In this document: positions 1 through 5,601 of the stretch, one piece after another
How the letters are laid out: every line of letters begins with the position of its first letter
Position numbering within the stretch: the stretch's first letter is position 1
Translations under genes and position numbers: made by a program
Source: an uncultured Actinomycetes bacterium
GTDB lineage: Bacteria > Actinomycetota > Actinomycetes > S36-B12
Assembly: GCA_903848435.1 (NCBI GenBank)
Contig: CAINGG010000306.1
Location: 1-8,846, forward strand
Reading direction: 5' to 3'
Length of the DNA: 8,846 nucleotides
The notes under the pieces: model-generated
What the model saw: the letters and a program-made list of their open reading frames with translations, nothing else
Databases searched by the model: none
What the model was told of the DNA's origin: nothing

Positions 1-323
1 CCCCTCGCGTCTCTCTCGACATCGCCGCTGCCGCCCCGGAGGCTCCCGTGCTCCTGGTGCTTGCCGGCGCGGCTGCCGTGCATGCGCCGGGACTTGGCTT
101 CGCCCAGCGATCAGCACGTCGCGCGGTCGCCGGATATGCACTGGTCGACCCGGTGTTGCCGGCGGTCGGTGGCGACTGGCCCGACGCACCCGTCATCGTC
201 ATCCTCACCCCGTACGCCGACGCCGACACGCGATCGTCAGCACTGGGCGCACGCCTGCGCGGCTGGGAGGTCCTCGACGGGGATCCCGCACGCACCATCG
301 ACGAGATCGCCGCGCGGCCCTAG
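1..323 (+). CDS. C-terminal part of a possible alpha/beta-hydrolase-fold protein
   Basis: The reading frame is open from the left edge (first full codon at base 3) to a TAG at 321-323, so the true start lies outside the window; a GTG at 48 is available but nothing marks it as the start. About 106 residues are visible. They alternate short hydrophobic strands and helices: a strand ending in LVDPVLP, then WPDAPVIVILTP, then a last strand and helix (GWEVLDGDPARTIDEI). This order resembles the second half of an alpha/beta-hydrolase core, but the nucleophile elbow would lie upstream and no C-terminal catalytic His is obvious, so the family call is tentative. It converges on the dehydrogenase gene, with three bases between the two stop codons. 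It could equally be an unrelated Rossmann-like protein. Confidence 0.5.
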   Translation, partial: PRVSLDIAAAAPEAPVLLVLAGAAAVHAPGLGFAQRSARRAVAGYALVDPVLPAVGGDWPDAPVIVILTPYADADTRSSALGARLRGWEVLDGDPARTIDEIAARP

Positions 324-339
324 CGACTAGCGGCGCGCG
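311..339. terminator. Imperfect GC-rich palindrome between convergent stops, possible bidirectional terminator
   Basis: Bases 311-323 and 327-339 form an inverted repeat around the loop CGA (324-326). Eleven of thirteen arm positions pair: an outer CGCGCG run, a mismatch, one pair, a mismatch, then CTAG against CTAG. Both TAG stop codons lie inside the arms. There is no T-tract on either side, so this would be a non-canonical (L-shaped) hairpin terminator of the kind described in actinobacteria. The symmetry is seen directly; the terminator role is inferred from its place between two convergent genes. Confidence 0.45.
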
Positions 340-1103
340 CGCGACTGACCACCCGCACGACGCGACCCGATCGATCGCACGAGCGGGCGCGGCAGGTACT
401 GCGCGACAAGTGACAGTGCCTTGTATTGGTTGCCCGCCACGCTGACCGGCTTGCCCTTGCGCACATCGCGCAGCGCCTGGTCGACGACATCCTGGACATC
501 CAGCCACATCCACTCCGACACCGACTCCATCTCCATGCCGGCGCGTTGGTGAAACTCCGTGTGGGTGTAGCCGGGGCACACGGCGGTGACGTGTACGCCC
601 GTGCCGGCCAGCTCGACTGCCAGGCTCTCGCTGAACACCGTCACCCACGCCTTGGCGGCGGAGTACGTGCCTCCGGTAATCCATCCCGCCACGCTGCTGA
701 CATTGAGCACCGCCCCGGTGCCGCGGGCCACCATGCCCGGCAGCGCGGCGCGGGTCAGGCGCATGGTCGCGGTCACCAGCACATCGAGCATGCGCTGCTC
801 GACATCGAGGTCGCCGTCGGCGAACCGCTGCGGGGCGCCGAAGCCGGCGTTGTTGACCAAGATCTCCACGGGTCGACTCGGATCAGCGAGGCGCTCCTCG
901 GCGATGGCCATGCCAGCGCGATCAGACAGGTCGGCAACCAGGATCTCGACGTTGACCCGATGCGCTCGCAGCTCCTCAGCCACCTGCTCCAACCGCTGCG
1001 GGTCGCGTGCGACGAGGCAGATGTCGTGACCGCGACTGGCCAGCGTGCGGGCGAACCCCAGGCCGATACCGGAAGTGCCGCCGGTAATCACTGCTGTTCC
1101 CAT
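327..1103 (-). CDS. Short-chain dehydrogenase/reductase (classical SDR)
   Basis: A 258-residue protein of typical classical SDR length. It should use NAD(P)(H) to interconvert a hydroxyl and a carbonyl group in the cytoplasm; the substrate cannot be read from sequence. Visible motifs are the cofactor-binding TGGTSGIG near residues 7-14, NNAG at 84-87, the catalytic Ser at 136-137 (NVSSVAG), and the catalytic pair Tyr147 and Lys151 (YSAAK), followed by CPGYTHTEF. The Ser-Tyr interval is about three residues shorter than in the commonest SDRs; from memory this matches a recognisable YSAAKAW subgroup. The C-terminus is an Arg-rich tail (SRRAGGQSRARR). I chose the ATG at 1103 because MGTAVITGG begins exactly at the first strand and GGGGAG lies four bases upstream; an in-frame GTG at 1115 would add four residues. 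It is divergent from the first protease gene. Confidence 0.9.
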   Translation of the reverse strand: MGTAVITGGTSGIGLGFARTLASRGHDICLVARDPQRLEQVAEELRAHRVNVEILVADLSDRAGMAIAEERLADPSRPVEILVNNAGFGAPQRFADGDLDVEQRMLDVLVTATMRLTRAALPGMVARGTGAVLNVSSVAGWITGGTYSAAKAWVTVFSESLAVELAGTGVHVTAVCPGYTHTEFHQRAGMEMESVSEWMWLDVQDVVDQALRDVRKGKPVSVAGNQYKALSLVAQYLPRPLVRSIGSRRAGGQSRARR

Positions 1104-1107
1104 GACG

Positions 1108-1113
1108 CTCCCC
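1108..1113 (-). promoter_or_regulatory. Ribosome binding site for the SDR gene
   Basis: Read on the minus strand, GGGGAG ends four bases before the ATG at 1103. The spacing is short but workable. It favours this ATG over the GTG at 1115, which overlaps the site and has no TANNNT box at the distance seen for the plus-strand genes. Confidence 0.5.
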
Positions 1114-1150
1114 ACTGACCCGCCTACCGCGGATCGCGCTGATTTTCGCC

Positions 1151-1156
1151 TACCGT
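1151..1156 (+). promoter_or_regulatory. -10 element for a leaderless transcript of the first protease gene
   Basis: TACCGT fits the actinobacterial TANNNT -10 pattern and ends exactly six bases before the ATG at 1163, which places the expected transcript start at or next to the A of the start codon. No Shine-Dalgarno-like sequence lies in front of that ATG. No clear -35 box is visible. The same geometry recurs at four other gene starts in the window. Confidence 0.65.
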
Positions 1157-1162
1157 GACGCC

Positions 1163-2611
1163 ATGCGTGCAGGGCGGGGGCTCACGGCAGCTGTGACAGC
1201 CGTCATGGTCCTCACCGCATCGGGCTCCGCACTCGCCGGGCCGATCTCGCCGCAGGTGGTCAACGGCCGCGATCCCGAGCCGGGCGAGGCGCGGGCTCTG
1301 GTGTCCGTTTCCGCCCCAGGGCTGTCCTGCGGCGGGACACTCGTCGACGCTGTGCACGTCGTCACAGCAGCGCACTGCGTCACGAACACCCAGGGCACCC
1401 CGGTGGCTGCCGACTTGGTGCGCGTGGGCTGGTCGAGTACGACGTCTCGCGCCGTGCCCACCCTGCCCGTCGTACGCGCGGCCGTGCACCCGGACTACGA
1501 CCCCGCCACGTTCGCCTTCGACATCGCGGTGCTCGAGCTGGCCACCGCGATCCCCGGTGCGACCCCGATGCTCGTCGCCAGTACAGGACGCTCGGCCATT
1601 GCCCTCGCCGCCGGTGCCATGGTCCGTGCCGCAGGATTCGGGCGTACGAGCGTCGACGGGCCGCTGAGCAACCGCACGCTGATCGCCGACCTGACGGTCC
1701 TGCCCGACAACGTGTGCTCACGCGAGCGCGTGCCCTACCGCATCGGCACGATCGACTTCTACGGATACGGCAAGGAATTCAGCGCTGCCAGCGCCGTGTG
1801 CGCAATCGGAGTCGTGCCCGACACCTCCCTGATCATTGACACCTGCCAGGGCGATTCAGGTGGTCCGCTCTTTGCCGGTGCCGGAGTGAGCGCACGCCTG
1901 GTCGGGGTGGTGAGCATCGGCGATGGATGCGCCGGTTTCATCCGACCAGGGGAGGAGATGCCCAAGAAGCGGCCCGGCATCTACGCGAAGACATCCGCAG
2001 CATTGGCCTGGCTCGCCGCCGAAGGTGTCGACATGAGCGACGCGGCGCTGGCGCCGCCGGTCATCACATCAGCGACCGCGGAGGCCGGTGCGATCAGCGT
2101 CAGCGTCACTCCGGGGAGCAGCACCCGACTGGATACGGTCACCGTCAGCGTGACCAATCTCGCGACCTCGACCATCGACGGCACCTGCCTGGCCGCCATG
2201 GTCACGGGTGCGGGAACGTGCCGAGTAGCGGGGCTCACCGGCGGCACGACGTACTCCGTGACGGCCGTGGCGAACGCCGGTGACCTCATCTCCGCCCCCT
2301 CGCTGCCGGTGACGCTCACGCTCGCAGGCAAGCCGGCCACACCCCGGATCCGCGAGGTCTACAGCCTGGGCGGCGGGCGCGTGCAGTTCATCGTCGTCGC
2401 AGGATCTAGCCGTGCCGCACCGGTCGATCCCACGACGGTGGCCTGCGCGCCGCGTGGGCCGGCGAAGTCCGACATCGCATCCGTGTCCGGCGGCCTGGTC
2501 AATGGCAGGGTGGAACTTCAACTGTCGCAGGGCTACCGCTACACGTGCCGGGCCATCAGCACCAACGCACTGGGCACCTCGCGCTCGCGTCCCCAGTCGC
2601 TCAACCTGTAG
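1163..2611 (+). CDS. Secreted trypsin-like S1 serine protease with two fibronectin-III-like domains (first of a tandem pair)
   Basis: A 482-residue exported endopeptidase. Residues 1-25 form a Sec-type signal peptide (Arg-containing start, hydrophobic core, ALA before Gly26). The S1 domain runs from about 32 to 288: VVNG at 32, His71 in TAAHC, Asp120 in FDIAVLEL and Ser232 in GDSGGPL form the triad. Asp226, six residues before Ser232, predicts cleavage after Arg or Lys. Likely disulfides are C56-C72, C185-C213 and C228-C256. Two Fn3-like domains follow (about 298-388 and 392-482), each with a Cys pair (342/353 and 428/462). Oddities: the residue equivalent to chymotrypsin Trp215 is Ile252 (VSIGDGC), and the stretch from C256 to the PGIY motif is unusually long. 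There is no membrane anchor or LPXTG, so it is probably released. The residue before VVNG is Gln, not Arg or Lys. The ATG start is supported by the leaderless -10 box and the signal peptide. Confidence 0.92.
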   Translation: MRAGRGLTAAVTAVMVLTASGSALAGPISPQVVNGRDPEPGEARALVSVSAPGLSCGGTLVDAVHVVTAAHCVTNTQGTPVAADLVRVGWSSTTSRAVPTLPVVRAAVHPDYDPATFAFDIAVLELATAIPGATPMLVASTGRSAIALAAGAMVRAAGFGRTSVDGPLSNRTLIADLTVLPDNVCSRERVPYRIGTIDFYGYGKEFSAASAVCAIGVVPDTSLIIDTCQGDSGGPLFAGAGVSARLVGVVSIGDGCAGFIRPGEEMPKKRPGIYAKTSAALAWLAAEGVDMSDAALAPPVITSATAEAGAISVSVTPGSSTRLDTVTVSVTNLATSTIDGTCLAAMVTGAGTCRVAGLTGGTTYSVTAVANAGDLISAPSLPVTLTLAGKPATPRIREVYSLGGGRVQFIVVAGSSRAAPVDPTTVACAPRGPAKSDIASVSGGLVNGRVELQLSQGYRYTCRAISTNALGTSRSRPQSLNL

Positions 2612-2623
2612 TGCTCAAAGTTG

Positions 2624-2644
2624 CCTGGGAGTAGCGTTCCCAGG
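2624..2644. repeat. Hairpin between the two protease genes
   Basis: CCTGGGA (2624-2630) and TCCCAGG (2638-2644) form a perfect 7-bp stem with a 7-base loop, 13 bases after the stop of the first protease gene. There is no T-tract. The sequence GTAGCGTT, made of the loop plus the first base of the right arm (2631-2638), is repeated exactly at 2668-2675, where it contains the -10 box of the next gene. It may be a weak terminator for the first gene or an operator for the second; sequence alone does not decide. Confidence 0.5.
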
Positions 2645-2668
2645 ACGCACCGTCGCATCGGCGGGTCG

Positions 2669-2674
2669 TAGCGT
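2669..2674 (+). promoter_or_regulatory. -10 element for a leaderless transcript of the second protease gene
   Basis: TAGCGT ends six bases before the GTG at 2681, the same spacing as at the first protease gene, and no Shine-Dalgarno-like run precedes the start. It gives the second protease its own promoter, so the pair is not simply one transcript. A second TAGCGT at 2632-2637 lies in the loop of the upstream hairpin. Confidence 0.6.
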
Positions 2675-2680
2675 TGCCCC

Positions 2681-4153
2681 GTGGTTACCCGACGTCTTGG
2701 CGCCATCGTCTCCCTCGGTGCCGTCCTTGCCGCAGCCCTAGGTGCCCTCCAGGTGCCGGCTTCCGCGACGGCGGCCCCCGTCAAGCCCGACGTGGTCAAC
2801 GGCGTCGAGGGGCCCTCCCCCGACTTCGGCTTCCTCGTGGCGCTGGGGGATCGGGTCTACTACGAGGACTACGGCATGGACAAGGCGCAGTTCTGCGGTG
2901 GTTCGCTGGTCACCTCTGCCCTCGTGATCACCGCAGCCCACTGCGTATCCGATGCGCGAGCAGCCGATCTCGTGGTCGGCACGGCCGATATTGATGGCGA
3001 CCTGTCTGGGGCCGACATGCGGATCAGCTACGTCTCCGCCATCAAGGTTCACCCCAACTACGACACCAGGTCTCAGGAGAACGACGTCGCCGTCCTTACG
3101 CTGACCACCCCTCTGCGGGGCGTGCCGACCGTCCAGCCCGTGACCGCACAGGAGGCGGCCACCCTCACTGCCGCACGGGCACCCGTGAGCGTTGCCGGCT
3201 GGGGAGCCACCAACGAGAGCAAACCGTGGCGCTTTCCCGAGATCTACCGCATCGGCGATCTCGTGGTGTTCCCCGACTCCGCGTGCGGCGGCGGGCAGCC
3301 GTTCACACTCGACGGCGTTCGCTTCAGTGGCTACGGCCCCAACGAGGTCAACTCACGCGTCATGCTGTGCGCCGAGGGAGTGATCGACGGCCAGATTGTG
3401 GACAGTTGCGTCGGTGACTCCGGTGGCCCGCTCATCGGCGGCCTGGGCACTGACCGCAGGCTCGTCGGCATCGTGAGCTGGGGGCTCGAGCAGTGCGCGA
3501 CGCGCGCGGGCGCCGGCGTGTACTCCCGCGTGGCCGCCTTCACCACCTTCCTGAAGTCCGCCGGCGTGCCCTTCGCCCCGGCACCGGACCTGGGGCCACA
3601 GCCGCCCACGGTCGACCGGGTCACGTCGACGCCGACCTCGCTGACGGTCACGGTGTCGGCTGCTGCCACCGGCACCACCCCCGACAGTTACTCGGTGTCG
3701 GCCGTCGACGATGCCGGCATGGTCTCCAGCTGCACGATCGAGGCACCCACAGGAGGCACCGGTCGCTGCACCATCACCGGACTACTGGCCGCCCAGGATT
3801 ACACCGTCACTGCCATCGCCATCGCGGGCGATCTGGTGTCTGCACCGTCGAAGGCGATCGTCGTCCAGCCCGTTGGTCTGCCGAGCACGCCACGCATCAC
3901 CTATGCGAAGGCCCAGCGGGGTGGCTTCGCCGGGTTCATCGTCGACAACCTGCACGGCAATGGCTCCCCGTTGACCGAGCGAGTACTCCGCTGCACTTCG
4001 CGCGGCGAGACGACCCGGCGCGCGCCCATCGAGTCCCAGGGCCTCGCCCTGATCAGTCGCCTCTCCCCAGGCGCGAAGTACCGCTGCGAGGCGATCGTCG
4101 CCAATGACTACGGCCGGGCCACATCCCGGGCGGTCACCCTCGTCGCGAAGTAG
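2681..4153 (+). CDS. Secreted trypsin-like S1 serine protease with two fibronectin-III-like domains (second of a tandem pair)
   Basis: A 490-residue paralogue of the preceding protein with the same domain order. The signal peptide has a basic start (VTRR), a hydrophobic core and a likely cut among residues 29-32 (ASATAA). The S1 domain (about 38-294) has VVNG at 38, His87 (TAAHC), Asp135 (NDVAVLTL) and Ser247 (GDSGGPL); Asp241 predicts Arg/Lys specificity. Unlike its neighbour it keeps the usual Trp (VSWG, 266-268) and a short loop before AGVYSRV, so it is the more orthodox trypsin. Disulfides are expected at C72-C88, C202-C230 and C243-C272. Fn3-like domains cover about 308-398 and 402-490, with Cys pairs 351/363 and 438/469 matching the paralogue. 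The residue before VVNG is Asp37, so activation would not be by trypsin. The GTG start is set by the leaderless -10 box. Its role is probably extracellular protein digestion or processing. Confidence 0.92.
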   Translation: MVTRRLGAIVSLGAVLAAALGALQVPASATAAPVKPDVVNGVEGPSPDFGFLVALGDRVYYEDYGMDKAQFCGGSLVTSALVITAAHCVSDARAADLVVGTADIDGDLSGADMRISYVSAIKVHPNYDTRSQENDVAVLTLTTPLRGVPTVQPVTAQEAATLTAARAPVSVAGWGATNESKPWRFPEIYRIGDLVVFPDSACGGGQPFTLDGVRFSGYGPNEVNSRVMLCAEGVIDGQIVDSCVGDSGGPLIGGLGTDRRLVGIVSWGLEQCATRAGAGVYSRVAAFTTFLKSAGVPFAPAPDLGPQPPTVDRVTSTPTSLTVTVSAAATGTTPDSYSVSAVDDAGMVSSCTIEAPTGGTGRCTITGLLAAQDYTVTAIAIAGDLVSAPSKAIVVQPVGLPSTPRITYAKAQRGGFAGFIVDNLHGNGSPLTERVLRCTSRGETTRRAPIESQGLALISRLSPGAKYRCEAIVANDYGRATSRAVTLVAK

Positions 4154-4177
4154 CCGCGCTTCCCTCACCCCCGGGTC

Positions 4178-4183
4178 TACGCT
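4178..4183 (+). promoter_or_regulatory. -10 element for a leaderless transcript of the quinone oxidoreductase gene
   Basis: TACGCT ends six bases before the ATG at 4190. It lies in the 36-base gap after the second protease gene, which has no ribosome binding site before the ATG. The geometry is identical to the other leaderless candidates here. Confidence 0.6.
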
Positions 4184-4189
4184 GCCGCC

Positions 4190-5158
4190 ATGCGCGCAGC
4201 CGTGTACGAGCAGCGGGGGTCCTCCGATGTGCTGGAGGTCAAGGAGATCCCCACGCCCGGTCCCGGAGTCGGCGAAGTACGCGTGCGACTGCATGTGGCT
4301 GCCGTCAATCCCACCGACTGGAAGGCGCGCAAGTCAGGGGGCGCGCTCGACGCGGGCTTCCAGATTCCTGGCCAGGACGGAGCCGGCGTCATCGAAGCGG
4401 TGGGACCCGGCGTAGACCTGAGTCGCATCGGCGAGCGCGCATGGGTTTATCACGCGGCATACGAACGGCCTTACGGCACGGCCGCGCAATTCACCGTGGT
4501 GCCGGCACGACAGGCCGTTCCCATCCCCGAAGGCGTGGGCTTCGACCAGGCAGCAGCGCTCGGTATCCCCTACATCACGGCCTACGGCTGTCTCTTTTCG
4601 GACGGGCCGATCGACGGCCAGACGGTCCTGGTGCACGGCGGCGCCGGGGCGGTCGGCCACGCCGCGATCCAGCTTGCCCGCCGCGCAGGTGCGCACGTCA
4701 TCACGACGGTGAGCAGCAAGGCCAAGGCGGCCATCGCCGCCACGGCCGGGGCTCACGTGGTCGTGGACTACACGCAGAAGAGCGCGCTTGAGCGCATAGC
4801 GGCCGCTGCACGTGCCGGCGTCGACCGCATCATCGAAGTCGATCTCACGCACAATCTCGATCTCGATCGCGCGGTGATCGTGCCGCATGGCGTGATCGTG
4901 ACCTACGCGGCCGATGCCGAGGACCCGGCGATTCCGGTTCGCGCGCTGATGAACGGCAACATCACGTTGCGCTTCGTCATGGTCTACGGGTTCACGCCCG
5001 CGATGATCGCCGCGGCGATCGACGAGATCACGCGCAGCCTCGCCGACGGCGACCTGAATCCGCTACCGGTGATCCGATTCAGCCTCGACCAGATCGCGGC
5101 CGCGCACGATGCCGTGGAAAAGCGCTCCACGGGCAAGGTCCTGATCGACCTGCCCTAG
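4190..5158 (+). CDS. Zinc-free NADPH:quinone oxidoreductase-like protein (MDR family, zeta-crystallin type)
   Basis: A 322-residue medium-chain dehydrogenase/reductase of normal length. The N-terminal GroES-like catalytic domain contains AAVNPTDWKARKSG (about 37-50) and GQDGAGVIEAVGPGV (61-75). The Rossmann domain has HGGAGAVG at 149-156, the glycine-rich nucleotide loop typical of quinone reductases; SSK at 175-177 suits binding of the NADPH 2'-phosphate. The Cys and His ligands of zinc alcohol dehydrogenases are absent, which supports the quinone reductase branch. It probably reduces quinones or reactive enones/aldehydes in the cytoplasm; the exact substrate cannot be told. A leaderless -10 box precedes the ATG, so it appears to be transcribed on its own despite following the proteases closely. 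Its stop codon TAG (5156-5158) overlaps the stop of the convergent rpiB gene. Confidence 0.9.
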   Translation: MRAAVYEQRGSSDVLEVKEIPTPGPGVGEVRVRLHVAAVNPTDWKARKSGGALDAGFQIPGQDGAGVIEAVGPGVDLSRIGERAWVYHAAYERPYGTAAQFTVVPARQAVPIPEGVGFDQAAALGIPYITAYGCLFSDGPIDGQTVLVHGGAGAVGHAAIQLARRAGAHVITTVSSKAKAAIAATAGAHVVVDYTQKSALERIAAAARAGVDRIIEVDLTHNLDLDRAVIVPHGVIVTYAADAEDPAIPVRALMNGNITLRFVMVYGFTPAMIAAAIDEITRSLADGDLNPLPVIRFSLDQIAAAHDAVEKRSTGKVLIDLP

Positions 5159-5601
5159 CGACCCTCGCGATCCAGATCCGCGAGTAGGTCGACGCGGCGC
5201 TCATGACGACCGCCATCGAACGGCGTGGAGACGAAGACCTGCAGGGCCTGCTGCGCCTCGGCGACCGCCGTCACTCGGCCGCCGAAACAGGCGACATTGG
5301 CGTTGTTGTGCCGCCTGGTCAGCTCGGCATCCTCCGCCGTGCGGATGACGCCCGCGCGTACGCCGGGGATCTTGTTGGCGGCCATGCAGATGCCCTCGCC
5401 GCTACCGCAGACGGCGACGCCCAACTCGACATCCCCGGACGCAACCTCTCGCCCCACTGCCGCACCGAATACGGGGTAGTCACAGCTGTCGAGAGTGTCG
5501 GTACCGACGTCGACAACCTCATGACCCTGCTCATGCAGCCAGTCGCGCAGTGCTGACTTGAGTTCGAATCCCGCGTGGTCGCTGCCGATCGCGATCCTCA
5601 T
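5155..5601 (-). CDS. rpiB: Ribose-5-phosphate isomerase B (RpiB/LacAB family)
   Basis: A 148-residue sugar-phosphate isomerase interconverting ribose 5-phosphate and ribulose 5-phosphate. Family marks: IGSDHAGFELK at the N-terminus with Asp8 and His9, DYP at 41-43, CGSGEGICMAANK (65-77), and RRHNNANV with His98. Cys65 sits where the E. coli enzyme has its catalytic Cys; the mycobacterial RpiB, as I recall it, has Gly there and uses a nearby Glu. The ATG at 5601 begins directly at the first strand (MRIAIGSDHAG), is preceded six bases upstream by GGGGAGAGG, and overlaps the stop of the kinase gene as ATGA, which indicates translational coupling. An in-frame start at 5634 would add 11 non-homologous residues within the kinase gene and is rejected. 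Other members of this family isomerise allose 6-, galactose 6- or tetrulose phosphates, so the true substrate depends on the partner kinase. Confidence 0.93.
   Translation of the reverse strand: MRIAIGSDHAGFELKSALRDWLHEQGHEVVDVGTDTLDSCDYPVFGAAVGREVASGDVELGVAVCGSGEGICMAANKIPGVRAGVIRTAEDAELTRRHNNANVACFGGRVTAVAEAQQALQVFVSTPFDGGRHERRVDLLADLDREGR

Noticed and set aside
1104..1115. GTG at 1115 as the start of the SDR
   Set aside because: It adds four residues before a perfect N-terminal strand, overlaps the likely ribosome binding site and lacks the TANNNT box at six-base spacing. It remains possible but is second choice.
426..1118. Long plus-strand open frame opposite the short-chain dehydrogenase
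   Set aside because: It is antisense to a gene with complete SDR motifs, and its translation is rich in Arg, His and Gly with no recognisable domain; high GC content produces such frames.
2632..2637. TAGCGT in the hairpin loop as a second functional promoter
   Set aside because: No start codon follows at the six-base spacing, so it is not listed as a feature; it is mentioned only as part of the hairpin finding.
3493..4107. 204-residue plus-strand frame inside the second protease gene
   Set aside because: It is a shifted frame of the Fn3-coding region, Arg/His-rich, with no domain; the in-frame protease explains the DNA.
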